A stretch of 64,000 nt of DNA from Mesorhizobium sp. AR02. GTDB taxonomy: Bacteria; Pseudomonadota; Alphaproteobacteria; Rhizobiales; Rhizobiaceae. Positions within the stretch are counted from its first letter, which is position 1; each line of letters begins with the position of its first letter. The notes under the pieces were generated by a model. It was not told the origin of the DNA. It saw only the letters and a list, made by a program, of their open reading frames with translations, and ran no database searches. The stretch is taken from the NCBI RefSeq assembly GCF_024746835.1, contig NZ_CP080531.1:3864001-3928000 (forward strand). Direction: 5' to 3'. The position numbers and the translations under genes were made by a program. Shown piece by piece: positions 27,838 through 37,402 of this stretch.

Positions 27838-28210
27838 TCGGACATCTGCCGGTGCGCTTCGGGATCAGCGACGGCGCAACGACATCGCAGCGGTGGCCGA
27901 GCTCAAAGAGCTGGCGGCTAAAGCCCCGTAGCCGGTTGGACCGGCCTCGTAGCAGAAATGCAGGCGCGGATATTTGCGCTCCAGCTCACGCACGAAGCGT
28001 TCCACGCCGCCGGTGTCACCTCGAACTCGCCGAAATAGCGGACCTCCCCCTCCCGGCCACCCTCCGCAATCGCAATCGCGTGCTTGGCTTTCGAAACGTC
28101 GACACCGACGTAGAAATCGTTATCTTCTGCCATGGCGTGTCCTTCCTTTGCTGGGGGCTCGGCTCGCATTCCCGAGCAATACAGCTGCAAAGACTTAGGA
28201 CGGGCCGCCG
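27838..28210 (-). pseudogene. IS110-family element remnant, 5' part
   Basis: The minus strand begins AEDNDFYVGVDVSKAKHAIA and EGGREGEVRYFGE, then after a frameshift VERFVRELERKYPRLHFCYE and AGPTGYG. These are the first 100 or so residues of an IS110 transposase. Sequence stops matching near 27838. The upstream DNA (TTAGTC-type motif and CTTTGCAGCTGTA) equals that at 17876-17990 and continues beyond the IS66 at 29934, so the IS66 split this element. Confidence 0.75.
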
Positions 28211-29933
28211 GTAACCGGGGCAGATTACCGGGCGGTGGGGGTTTGCAGGCGCGTGCGTTCGTGATTCACCCTTTGCGTGATGTTACCACCGACTGATTCG
28301 CTTGAAGGCTTGTCGCTCGCGGAACTCCGCGGGCTGGTTTCTGCGCTGATCGGCGAAGTGCGCGGTCTTCAAGGCCGGGTCGAGAGCCTTGAGATCGAGA
28401 ACCAGGCGCTACGCGCCGAGAACCAGACCCTAAAGGATGAGATCGCCCGGCTGAAGGACCTGCCGCCGCGTCCCCCGGTCAAGCCGACCAAGCCATCGGG
28501 CATGGAGAAGGCGACGCAGCCGACATCTGGCAAGGGCAAGCGCCGCCGGCGCGGCGCCAAGCGCGACGGCGGTCGCGTGAGCCGCGAGGTGACGGTTGCG
28601 GTGAGCGCTCCTGCGGGCTCTCGCTTCAAGGGGTATGAGACGATCCTGGTGCGCGATCTGGCGTTGTCGGCCGAGGTGGTGCGCTATCGCCGCGAGCGCT
28701 GGGTGACACCGACCGGCGAAACGATGGTGGCGCCCTTGCCGGCGGGGATCATCGGCGGCTGGGGCGCGAACCTGCGCCGCTTCATTCTGGCCTGTCACAT
28801 TCAAGGCCAGGTGACGACGGAGCGGTTGACGGCGTTGTTGACCGGGATCGGGGTCGACATTTCGAAGCGCCAGGTGGTGCGGCTGATTTCGGAGGGCCTG
28901 GAGGCCTTCGCGGCGGAGGACCGTGACGTGCTGCGCGCCGGGCTGGCTACGGCGCCCTGGATCACCGTCGATGATACGTCGGCGCGCCACGCCCACCAGG
29001 ACGGCTACACCACCCAGATCGGCGATCGCCGCTTCACCGCGTTCCGCACCGGGCGATCGAAGTCACGGGAGGCGTTCCTGGCGACGCTGCGTGCCGGGCA
29101 CAGCGATTACTTCATCAATGAAGAGGCCCTGGCCTATATGCGCGGCCGCAACCTCGCCGGTCCGGTGATCGCGCGGCTGGCGGCTGCGCCGCACAAGGCA
29201 TTTGCCGACAGCGCCGCATGGCAGGCGCATCTGGCGGCGCTCGGCCTCGACCAGCTCGCGGTTGAGCCCAACCCAGTCAGGATCGCCACCGAAGGGGCGA
29301 TGTGGGGAGCGATCCGCCACCACGGCTTTCTTGGCGATACCGTGGTCGTGTCCGATGATGCCGGCCAGTTCCGCATCGGCGACCATGCTCTGTGCTGGGT
29401 CCACGCCGAGCGGCTCGTCCACAAATTGATACCCGTGACCCCGGATCAACGTCAGGCCGTCGACATCATGCGCCAGTTGATCTGGTGGTTCTATCGCGAC
29501 CTCCAGAGCTACCAGCGTGCTCCTTGTCCGCGCCGCGCGGCGGCCCTGCGCGCCCGCTTCGAGCGCCTGTTCAAACGACGAACCGGCTACGTCATGCTCG
29601 ACCGGCTTCTTGCCAGGCTGCATCGCCGCAAGCATGAACTCCTGCGCGTTCTCGATCGTCCCGAGATCCCGCTCCACACCAATGGTTCGGAAAACGACAT
29701 CCGCACCTTCGTCACCAAGCGCAAGATCTCCGGCGGAACCGTCAGCGAGGCAGGCAAGAACGCCCGCGACGTCCTGCTCGGCCTGATGAAGACCTGCATC
29801 AAGCTCGACGTCTCATTCTTCCGCTATCTCGGCGACCGCCTCGCCATACCAACACAAGAGTCGATTCCGCCGCTCCCGGATCTCGTTAGGCAAGCCGCTC
29901 AAGCCTGACTGCCCGGTAATCTGCCCCGGTTAC
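28211..29933 (+). mobile_element. IS66-family (single-ORF, ISBst12-type) insertion sequence inside an IS110 remnant
   Basis: Perfect 23-bp terminal repeats at 28211-28233 and 29911-29933 (GTAACCGGGGCAGATTACCG and its complement) enclose one gene. GGGCCGCCG flanks both sides (28202-28210 and 29934-29942), a target duplication of 8-9 bp as expected for IS66. The element lacks tnpA and tnpB, like the ISBst12 subgroup. Confidence 0.9.
28280..29908 (+). CDS. IS66 family transposase TnpC
   Basis: The transposase is about 540 residues and intact. An N-terminal leucine-zipper coiled coil (LQGRVESLEIENQALRAENQ) is followed by a lysine/proline-rich linker, a zinc-finger-like and helix-turn-helix region, and the catalytic motifs WITVDDTSARH, VVVSDDAGQF and NGSENDIRTFVTKRKISGG. 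ATG 28280 is used; a GTG at 28277 is adjacent. It ends shortly before the right terminal repeat. Confidence 0.93.
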   Translation: MLPPTDSLEGLSLAELRGLVSALIGEVRGLQGRVESLEIENQALRAENQTLKDEIARLKDLPPRPPVKPTKPSGMEKATQPTSGKGKRRRRGAKRDGGRVSREVTVAVSAPAGSRFKGYETILVRDLALSAEVVRYRRERWVTPTGETMVAPLPAGIIGGWGANLRRFILACHIQGQVTTERLTALLTGIGVDISKRQVVRLISEGLEAFAAEDRDVLRAGLATAPWITVDDTSARHAHQDGYTTQIGDRRFTAFRTGRSKSREAFLATLRAGHSDYFINEEALAYMRGRNLAGPVIARLAAAPHKAFADSAAWQAHLAALGLDQLAVEPNPVRIATEGAMWGAIRHHGFLGDTVVVSDDAGQFRIGDHALCWVHAERLVHKLIPVTPDQRQAVDIMRQLIWWFYRDLQSYQRAPCPRRAAALRARFERLFKRRTGYVMLDRLLARLHRRKHELLRVLDRPEIPLHTNGSENDIRTFVTKRKISGGTVSEAGKNARDVLLGLMKTCIKLDVSFFRYLGDRLAIPTQESIPPLPDLVRQAAQA

Positions 29934-30537
29934 GGGCCGCCGCTCAGGCCACGGTCATAACGTCTAGCGGTACGATGCCTCTGTGGGACGAGGCAGCAGC
30001 CATCACGTGGGCTTTGTTGCCGCCTGAGGGCCTAAGACCTAATTCTCAGGGGAGCAGATTGACCGCGTATGCAACAGGGCGAGGCTGAGGTGCTTCCCAA
30101 TCGATGGTCATATTGTTGCAAGCCCGACAAAATTTTGCTGGCCGCGGACAGGCAGAATCGGGGCGAGAAGACAAGGTACTGAGCCAAAATGACTTTTTTG
30201 CGTGGCATGACATTTGCTTGGGGAAGACAACGATCAACCCGCAACGGGGCCGCTCGATGTTTATACCAAAGATTCCGCGTGAGGGCACTGGAACGACGGG
30301 TTTCGAAAATTTGCTGGTGACCGCAGAATCCGGTGGCTGCGCATCACCGTCCTGCGGCTCGTACACAACACCGGACGTCATGCATTCTACTGCGTTTTTA
30401 TGCGTGCTGCCCACACCTTGCGCGGTGTCTCCTTCTAGCCCTGGGCGTCGCGCAGCGAGCGCCGATGCCGCTATAACCGCCCATTCGGTCGCGGTGCGAT
30501 CTATGAAAGTGGACCTGCTCGCTCTGAGGTTACTCCA
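29934..30537. other. IS110 flank and upstream region of arginine deiminase gene
   Basis: The first 30 or so bases (GGCCGCCGCTCAGGCCACGG and ATAACGTCTAG) match the reverse complement of 17868-17900 and belong to the split IS110 element. The rest shows no gene; an open frame at 30104-30541 has no recognisable motifs. The promoter of the arginine deiminase gene should lie here, but no strong ribosome-binding site precedes its ATG (GAGGTTACTCC). Confidence 0.45.
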
Positions 30538-31755
30538 ATGACGAGCTTAGGTGTTCATTCCGAGGTTGCCCCGTTGCGAGAAGTTCTGGTGCACCGGCCA
30601 AGCTTTGGCCTCGATCGCCTCACTCCACAGAACTGCAAGAGCCTTCTTTTTGACGATGTGCCTTGGGTGAAACGCGCGGCAGAGGAGCATGACATCTTCG
30701 TGGAGGGATTGCGTGACCTTGGCGTGTTAGTTCACTCATTCGACGAAATGCTTTCGGAAACGATGGCATCATCGGAAGCCCGCCGTTGGCTCCTACACCG
30801 TCGTATTGACCCCTCCTCGGTGGGGCAAGATAAAGTCGATGAGTTGAGCGGCTGGCTTGAAGAGATACGGCCTGATCAGCTCGCCGCCTATCTGGTTAGG
30901 GGGGTTCTGGCTGCGGAAATCCCGTTCCAGCAGCGCGGCCTGACGGGGCAAACGCTGATGCCGGAAGATTTCGTCCTGCCGCCATTGCCGAACCAGCTTT
31001 TCACACGAGACAGCTCCTCTTGGTTATATGGTAGCGTCTCGATCAACACAATGTATTGGCCGGCGAGACAGCCTGAAGCTGCGAATGTCGAGGCGGTCTA
31101 CCGCTTCCATCCGCGGTTTCGCGAGGTCAGCTTCACTTACTTGTTGCCTGATGGAATAGACCCCGCTTTCAGTCTCGAGGGCGGAGACGTGATGCCGATC
31201 GGCGGCGGTGTTGTGCTGATCGGAATGGGCGAACGAACCACACCCCGCGCAGTCGAGGCTCTGGCGCGCCGCTTGTTCAGGACGGATGAAGTGACGCACG
31301 TTATCGCAGCACTGATGCCGCGGAATCGCCGCTTCATGCATCTCGACACAGTCTTCACGTTCTGCGACCGTGACCTCGTGACGACATACCCGCAAGTCAT
31401 TGAGCGATTGCAGACGTTTTCCCTGAGACCGAGCAATCCTGAAGGGGCGCTTGACGTCACCAAGGAGACAAGACCTTTCTTATCGGTGGTGGCCGATGCG
31501 CTGGGGCTGAAAGCTCTCCGTAACATCCCAACTGGCGGCAATAGCTTCGCGGCGGAGCGGGAGCAATGGGATGGCGCCAATAATGTGCTCGCCGTTGAGC
31601 CGGGCGTAGTGATTGCTTACGACCGTAACGCACACACGAACACGCTGCTGAGGGGCGCCGGTGTGAAGGTAATCACTATCGGCGGCTCAGAACTCAGCCG
31701 TGGCCGTGGCGGGGTGCATTGCATGACTTGTCCACTGGTGCGCTACCCGATCTAA
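30538..31755 (+). CDS. arcA: Arginine deiminase
   Basis: Hydrolyses L-arginine to citrulline and ammonia. The 405-residue protein has the complete active site: [17 protein letters not shown] near the N-terminus, the substrate Asp in [35 protein letters not shown] with catalytic His and Asp, and the nucleophilic Cys in [14 protein letters not shown] near the end. Length and motif spacing are normal. It is not followed by arcB or arcC as in an energy-yielding ADI operon. Instead a CtlX-like amidinohydrolase gene lies 390 bases downstream on the same strand, so a role in processing a guanidino compound or feeding citrulline to another pathway is plausible. Confidence 0.92.
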   Translation: MTSLGVHSEVAPLREVLVHRPSFGLDRLTPQNCKSLLFDDVPWVKRAAEEHDIFVEGLRDLGVLVHSFDEMLSETMASSEARRWLLHRRIDPSSVGQDKVDELSGWLEEIRPDQLAAYLVRGVLAAEIPFQQRGLTGQTLMPEDFVLPPLPNQLFTRDSSSWLYGSVSINTMYWPARQPEAANVEAVYRFHPRFREVSFTYLLPDGIDPAFSLEGGDVMPIGGGVVLIGMGERTTPRAVEALARRLFRTDEVTHVIAALMPRNRRFMHLDTVFTFCDRDLVTTYPQVIERLQTFSLRPSNPEGALDVTKETRPFLSVVADALGLKALRNIPTGGNSFAAEREQWDGANNVLAVEPGVVIAYDRNAHTNTLLRGAGVKVITIGGSELSRGRGGVHCMTCPLVRYPI

Positions 31756-32146
31756 CAAACAAGAAACTGCTTGCTGGCCACGAAGGCGGACTCGCCATTA
31801 TCCGCATGAGATCTTCGCCATCGACCGGCGAGCAACAGCAAGGACCAAACACGTTCGGCGTCAACATTGGTCTGCGGAAGCAGAGCCGGTAAGCGATTGA
31901 GGGCGATTTGCACGACGATGTTTTGACGTGCGGTGATACGCTCAGACTGGATCGAGGGTGGGATCCCATAAATGCTTGCTACGCATCCGGCAACTGAACT
32001 GGAGAGTGATCACTGGTCACCAGGCCGAACAGCGATCTGCGGAACTGAGTTTCGGCCATCGCCTCATTCTTGGCAACCGAGGATGACCAGAGAAATCTTT
32101 TCGGCATGCCTACAACGCGCTCGCCAACCCGAAAGGAGTCTTCCCC
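31756..32146. other. Intergenic stretch between arginine deiminase and CtlX-like genes
   Basis: No gene is supported. The minus strand at 31760-31960 has a protein-like frame (ERITARQNIVVQIALNRLPA) without a recognised family, probably a remnant. AAGGAG at 32130-32135 serves the next gene. Confidence 0.35.
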
Positions 32147-33079
32147 GTGCCACGACGTTCAGAATTCTCGGTTCAGTCTCCTTCCGCTGTGGTTATGATC
32201 CGTCCACATCATTTCACGATCAATGCCGAGACTGCGACCGACAACAGATTTCAGGTAGCGGAACGTGATACGAGTGACCTGTCGCCGCTCGCATACGCGG
32301 AAATCACTCGCGCCGCTGCGCTGCTTCAAGAGAAGGGTGTTGCGGTGCATTTGTTCGAGGACGAGGGCAGCGACACCCCGGATTCGGTATTTCCGAACAA
32401 CTGGTTTTCAACCCACCCCGAAGGACACGTAGCGATCTATCCGATGAAGGCTCTAAGTCGCCGGCGTGAGCGCCGAAGTGACATTATCCAGTTGCTGAAG
32501 CAGTGTTATAGAGTGCAAGTGGTAATTGACTATTCTGGCCTTGAACCGGACGGTCTCTTCTTGGAAGGTACAGGTGCGATGGTGCTCGATCATATCCATC
32601 GCGTCGCATATGCGGTAAGATCCGAGCGGACGAATCCGATCGTGCTTGAGAGATTCTGCAGCCAATTTAGCTTTGAGCCCATGCTCTTTTCGGCGAAAGA
32701 CCCCAGGGGGGCGGATATTTACCATACGAACGTGTTGATGTGCGTCGCGACCGATTTCGCCATGATCGGGCTCGACATGATCACTGACACAGTGAGACGG
32801 CGCGAAATCGTCAATCGTTTGGAGCGGACCGGCCGCCGGGTAGTCGGGCTTACGGCGGGCCAGATTGAGAATTTCGCAGGCAATGCGATTGAGCTAAAAG
32901 GAAAAAACGGGCGCGTCCTGGCCTTGTCGACCACCGCATTCTTGGCATTGAGGCCGGAGCAGGTCGCCATCATCGGCGAGAGCGCGCAACTGCTGCCGCT
33001 GGCAATTCCTACCATCGAGCGGGCGGGCGGTTCTGTACGATGCACGATCGCGGGCGTGCATCTCACGCCACGGAGCTAG
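32147..33079 (+). CDS. CtlX-like amidinohydrolase (arginine deiminase-related superfamily)
   Basis: A 310-residue protein of the guanidino-group-modifying superfamily, like CtlX (citrulline utilisation hydrolase) and arginine N-succinyl/DDAH-type enzymes. It has RPHHFTINAETATDNRFQ, the conserved DTPDSVFPNNWFSTH, LEGTGAMVLDH (catalytic acid and loop), DIYHTNVLMCV with the catalytic His, and the nucleophile Cys near the end in GGSVRCTIAGVHL. It acts in the cytosol on a guanidino or ureido group. Start is GTG 32147 with AAGGAG upstream. Same strand as arcA, so the pair may work in sequence. The exact substrate is not known. Confidence 0.82.
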   Translation: MPRRSEFSVQSPSAVVMIRPHHFTINAETATDNRFQVAERDTSDLSPLAYAEITRAAALLQEKGVAVHLFEDEGSDTPDSVFPNNWFSTHPEGHVAIYPMKALSRRRERRSDIIQLLKQCYRVQVVIDYSGLEPDGLFLEGTGAMVLDHIHRVAYAVRSERTNPIVLERFCSQFSFEPMLFSAKDPRGADIYHTNVLMCVATDFAMIGLDMITDTVRRREIVNRLERTGRRVVGLTAGQIENFAGNAIELKGKNGRVLALSTTAFLALRPEQVAIIGESAQLLPLAIPTIERAGGSVRCTIAGVHLTPRS

Positions 33080-33650
33080 CTTGTGCGCGTCCATAAACGG
33101 CAAGCTGCTGATATTATTGAATGAATCCTGATTTTGGGGCGGGCAAAGCCCGGCGGTTTCAGATACACTTCGAGATCAAGCCACTGATTCCAAAGCGTTT
33201 CTGCCACCGCCGGAGCCGACAATGCGCCAAGAACGCACCGTCCAATCCAGTGTATTTGATCTTTCGCCGGACACGAGATCGGCTGTGAATTGAAAAGCCA
33301 TGTCGCAATGGCCGGACGAGCATCGCGAGCTTTTGAGCATGGTGACGCGGGACCTGCGTCGGTACGGCCTCAAGGAGACCGGCCGCGAGGGCCTGCCGGC
33401 GGAGGCTGTGCTGCGCTGCGCGCTGCTCAAGCAGCACCGCCAACTAAGCTATCAGGAACTGGCCTTTCACTTGGAGGATTCCGCCTCGTTCAGGGCTTTT
33501 GCCCGGCTGCCATGGGGGTGGCGCCCAAAGAAATCAGTCCTGCACAAGACGATCAGAGCGATCCGAGCGCCGACCTGGGAAGAAATCAACAAAGTACTGC
33601 TGGCAAGCGCCAGGCGAGAGAAGCTGGAAAGCGGCAAGGTCGTGCGCGTG

Positions 33651-35776
33651 TGTCGCATTGCCTCACGTAATTTTGTTACCGGCTGCCTCACCAAGAATGT
33701 TACCCGCTCGCCAGACGGGTGGAATCTGAAGCGAGGTATGGCGCTAGGCTGCTGACCTCGCCGATGAGCCGCTGCACGGCTTGTTGTCGCCACGCCCTTA
33801 CTCGCTTCTGCAACGTGTGAAGCTGGCGCAAGCTGTATCGCCCGGGATAACGGACCTGGAACTCGACGAGAAGTTCAAGTGCGGTCTGATCCGGACGCTC
33901 TTCAAGGCACCGTGCCATCTCTTCCCAATGGTCCTTAAAGATCTCGGGACGTCGACCGCGCGGTTTGTCGTTGAGCCGGCGATACGTTGTAACGCGACAA
34001 TCTGGAAGAGACGCGCTCTCACGTTGATTGCCGCGCCGCAGATACGTCTTCGGCCCAACGACAACACCGCGCGCGCGAGCCGCTCGGCGCCACAGACTGA
34101 CCCGTCGGACGAGCGTTTTGTACTGCTTGCGGGTAAATCGACCTGGAAACTGGACGCACAGCTCCTCGAAGAGCTGCGTGGCGTTGATGTTGGGGAATTC
34201 CTCCAATCGGCGGCAAACGATCGGCCACACCATGCGGAGCGCCTGGACGCGGGCTTGGCCAGGCTCGGCGTAGACCGGCTTCGGCTTCTCCTGCATCTTC
34301 GCGGCTGTCGCGGCAGGAGTGGGTGGGATCACCGGTTTGAGCGCCGGCGAGGGACTCGCAATAAGGGTTTGTGTCGAGACCTTTTGTAGACTGCGCAGGT
34401 AACGCGGTTTGGCTTCGATAGAGAAGGTCGGACGGATCTCGCCCGCATGCCAGGCGCTCGATAGGCTTGCTACGAACGCGGCCAGGTTGGGCGGCTCCGA
34501 TGTCGCCGGTGGCGGTGTTTCGCCGTCAGCCAGGGCTGCCAGATAAGCCTGTACAGCTCGCATCTCCTCCAAAAGCTTCAGCGGATCGAGGTCGGCGGCG
34601 ATCTCGCGCAGCTTGCTCTTGGCGGCCATCGGGATACCCTCCGCCTGCAGGAGACGCTCGCAGGGAGTCTGCGGTGGATGATAGCGCTTGGCCACCTTCG
34701 CTCCGTCGCGCTGCTTGGCAGCCAGCTTGAACGAGGGCTGGAAGAAGTTCACAAACAGCCGGGATGCCCCGTAAAGGCGCGTGATCGCTCTGGCCGCCGC
34801 CAAGCCCTCGAAGCGCCGATAACCCAGGAGCTTCCGAACAACCGCGCCATTTTTCTGCTCTATCCACGCTTGGTCGTTCTTACGGTAAGGCCGCGAGCGA
34901 GTGAGTTCGATGCCGTGACCAAGGCAATATTCGATCAGCCTGTTGTTGACGAACTCGCTGCCATTATCCACATCCAGCGCTCTCAGCGCAAAGGGCAAGC
35001 CCATGCGGATGCGCTCGAGTGTCTCGACCACGAGGGTGCCTTCTCGGACCACGATGGGCGCGGCCTCCGTCCATCCGCTCGCGATATCGGTCAGAACCAG
35101 GCTGTGAACGTAGCTACCGCGGTTGGCCTCTCCGCAATGAGCAACCAGGTCCATTTCCATACTGCCGGGAAGCGGCTCGTTCCAGTCAGCAAAGGTGCGC
35201 ATTTTGATGCGCCGCCGGGGCTCCGGCACAACCCTTGGCTTCTTTTTCGTACGCATGGTGCGCCTCGGCATTTGGAGCAAGCGGTCGATCGTCGCGGCGC
35301 TCATCGACAGGATCTTGTGGCGTATCTCCTCCTCGAGCTTCAAATGATCGTTGCGTTCCAGCGCCGGCAATAGAATGGGCAGCAGTGCCTTAAGGCGCTT
35401 ACCGCAGACTCGATCGGAAGCTTCCCACAGCACAATCAACGCGCCCCGAGCGGCCTCGTCATAGAGCGACGGGCGTTGACGGATCTGGCGATGCTTCGGC
35501 TTCGGTTGGCTGTTCAGGACACGGATTGCGGACTTTTCGTGATACCCCGTCGCGGCGATGAACTCCTGCAAGATACGGCGCTTGTCCTTGGTCGTCGCGG
35601 CCGCATAGCGATCCCTGACCGCATTGGCCAGTTCCATGCGCATGGCATGTGTCATCTTCGTCTTCATGATGCCTCCCTGATGGTGAAGGCATCATGGCGA
35701 CATGCGCCTTCACGAGTAACATTTTAGGTGAGGCAACGAACCCGCTCGGTAACATTTTCCTTGAGGCAATGCGACA
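33651..35776 (-). mobile_element. 2.1-kb IS with integrase-type transposase, 5-bp target duplication
   Basis: Terminal inverted repeats begin TGTCGCATTGCCTCA at 33651 and end with its complement TGAGGCAATGCGACA-like sequence at 35776. Internal repeats of the form GGTAACATT plus GAGGCAA occur again near both ends (33680-33715 and 35700-35770). GCGTG is duplicated at 33646-33650 and 35777-35781. One large minus-strand gene fills it. Long terminal regions with subrepeats and a large rve transposase fit an IS481-like or unclassified (ISNCY) group. Confidence 0.82.
33700..35667 (-). CDS. Integrase-core (rve) transposase, 655 aa
   Basis: The DDE domain of the retroviral-integrase type reads MEMDLVAHCGEANRGSYVHS, then RALDVDNGSEFVNNRLIEYC and the Glu in AWIEQKNGAVVRKLLGY, with D-D-E spacing as in IS481/IS21/Mu-like enzymes. 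An N-terminal helix-turn-helix-type region (DKRRILQEFIAATGYHEKSA) precedes it. A long, proline-rich C-terminal part with two related Cys-free repeats (QFPGRFTRKQYKTLVRRV and RYPGRYSLRQLHTLQKRV) probably binds the subterminal repeats. No frameshift is visible. The stop lies close to the left terminal repeat. Confidence 0.85.
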   Translation of the reverse strand: MKTKMTHAMRMELANAVRDRYAAATTKDKRRILQEFIAATGYHEKSAIRVLNSQPKPKHRQIRQRPSLYDEAARGALIVLWEASDRVCGKRLKALLPILLPALERNDHLKLEEEIRHKILSMSAATIDRLLQMPRRTMRTKKKPRVVPEPRRRIKMRTFADWNEPLPGSMEMDLVAHCGEANRGSYVHSLVLTDIASGWTEAAPIVVREGTLVVETLERIRMGLPFALRALDVDNGSEFVNNRLIEYCLGHGIELTRSRPYRKNDQAWIEQKNGAVVRKLLGYRRFEGLAAARAITRLYGASRLFVNFFQPSFKLAAKQRDGAKVAKRYHPPQTPCERLLQAEGIPMAAKSKLREIAADLDPLKLLEEMRAVQAYLAALADGETPPPATSEPPNLAAFVASLSSAWHAGEIRPTFSIEAKPRYLRSLQKVSTQTLIASPSPALKPVIPPTPAATAAKMQEKPKPVYAEPGQARVQALRMVWPIVCRRLEEFPNINATQLFEELCVQFPGRFTRKQYKTLVRRVSLWRRAARARGVVVGPKTYLRRGNQRESASLPDCRVTTYRRLNDKPRGRRPEIFKDHWEEMARCLEERPDQTALELLVEFQVRYPGRYSLRQLHTLQKRVRAWRQQAVQRLIGEVSSLAPYLASDSTRLASG

Positions 35777-36854
35777 GCGTGGACAGCACCGTCACCGCCG
35801 CACTCATCCATGCGCCGAGCGACAGCAGCCTGTTATGGGACGCCGTGCGGGTGATGGTGCGGCTGTTGCAGCACGCGGATGCACTGGGCAGCGCCATCCC
35901 ATGGCACGATCACTGCCGCGCGGCGAAGAAGCGGTCCCGGGCGATCGAATATACCCGCGGCCGCCCGAAACGGGTGAAGCACTACCGCGAGCTGCTCAGG
36001 ATCACACGCACCACCTTGGGCTATCTCCAGCAGGCGGCTGAGCAACCGACCCTCACGGCGAGCCCGGCCGTTGAACTGTGGCAGGCCCAAGTCCGCCATT
36101 ACCGGCCGCTGATCGAGCGGATCATCGTCCAGACCGAACGGCGGGTCCTGGCAGGCGCCCCCGTCCCGGCCGGCGAGAAGCTGGTGAGCCTGTTCGAGCC
36201 GCATGCCGATATCATCGTCAAGGGCAGCCGCGACGTCGATTATGGTCACAAGATCAATCTGACCACCGGTCGCAGCGGACTGATCCTCGATCTCGTCATC
36301 GAAGCGGGCTACCCAGCCGACAGCGAGCGTCTGCTGCTAATGCTGGAGCGCCACATCGCGTTTTACGGCGAGCCGCCACGTCAGGCGGCGGCCGACGGCG
36401 GCTATGCCAGCCGCGCCAATCTGCGCCAGGCCAAGGCTTGGGGCGTGCGCGATATGGCGTTCCACAAGAAGAGCGCCCTCAGGATCGAAGACATGGTCAG
36501 CCGCCGCTGGGTCTATCGCAAGCTACGCAACTTTCGCGCCGGTATCGAGGCCAGCATCTCCTGCCTGAAACGCGCCTATGGCTTGGTCCGCTGCACCTGG
36601 CGCGGGCTCAACCACTTCAAGGCTTACGTCTGGTCCTCGGTGGTCGCTTACAATCTCACCCTCTTCGTCCGCCTCAGGCCGACCTGACCCCAGTCATCGG
36701 GCTGCGTTCAGGAGCATGCCGGCGAGCGCCGGACGATAGCCCTATGACCCCGTTGCCGCCAGATCGACCCTCGGCCGCACCTCGATGCCCTTGTACCATC
36801 ACGCGTCCCCAAAACATCGCTTCAGCAGGGCCAAAGACCCCTGAAACCTCCGGG

Positions 36855-37402
36855 AAAACAGCCGTTTATGGACACGCACTAGCCAGTTGTGTGCCAGGAG
36901 ACGGCATGGCGTCCTGGCGCTTCAGCGCAAGCTTCGTCGGCTAAAGCGAGCCATTGGGCTGTTGTGGGGAGCGAGGGCCTTTGCGGCGCCTACCGCTTGG
37001 GTCACTTCGATGGCGTCGTAACAGCCGTTACCAAACTGTCCCCGGAGCAGGCGCAAAGCTGCATCAACTGATTTCAGCCAATATTCCAAAGATGTCTATC
37101 ATCGCCCTGCCACGAGTCGGTCGCGGTATAGAATCTTATGGGCGCATCAAAATTTTAATATAGTTCATAAAAATGAAACATTTATAAAAACATTTCAGAC
37201 AAATGTTAATGAAAATGTTACATTCGGCGGCTCAAGTATGTGCTATTACATATATAAATAACGGATTCTAATATCTCGCCGTAAGCACTAAAACTGGAAA
37301 CACAAAAAGATTATACGTCTTTACAAGTATAAATGGTGTCTATCGAATTAAATTTCCCAGAAACCAAAAGTTGGTACCATTCATCACTAGGAGCTAGGCA
37401 AC
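36855..37402. other. AT-rich upstream region of the carbamoyltransferase gene
   Basis: No gene. From about 37130 to 37400 the sequence is strikingly AT-rich with short repeats of AAATG and CATTT, for example TGAAACATTTATAAAA then ACATTTCA. That fits a regulated promoter region or a target of xenogeneic silencers. No nod box (ATC-N9-GAT type) and no sigma-54 -24/-12 element was found. AGGAGC at 37389-37394 is the ribosome-binding site. Confidence 0.45.

Larger units (their letters stand above)
33300..36687 (+). pseudogene. DDE transposase (DUF772 type, IS5/ISNCY-like) interrupted by another IS
   Basis: The N-terminal part (33300-33650) reads SQWPDEHRELLSMVTRDLRR and LRCALLKQHRQLSYQELAFH and stops at KVVRV. 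The remainder (35782-36687) resumes exactly in frame as DSTVTAALIHAPSDSSLLWD. It carries the catalytic motifs RVDSTVT (rebuilt across the junction), AADGGYAS and EASISCLKRAYG and ends VVAYNLTLFVRLRPT. Removing 33651-35781 restores a protein of about 418 residues without frameshift, so only the insertion disables it. Confidence 0.85.
33149..36854 (+). mobile_element. IS5/ISNCY-type element carrying a second IS inside it
   Basis: Partial terminal inverted repeats CCCGGCGGTTTCAG (33149-33162) and CTGAAACCTCCGGG (36841-36854) bracket a DDE transposase gene that is split by the 2.1-kb IS at 33651-35776. Without that insertion the element would be about 1.6 kb. The ends are estimates because no target duplication was found. 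Confidence 0.5.

Noticed and set aside
30104..30541. 145-codon ORF before arginine deiminase
   Set aside because: No motifs, no ribosome-binding site, and it overlaps IS110 flank and promoter region.
36855..37402. Nod box upstream of the carbamoyltransferase gene
   Set aside because: No ATC-N9-GAT repeats or nod-box core could be found in the region.
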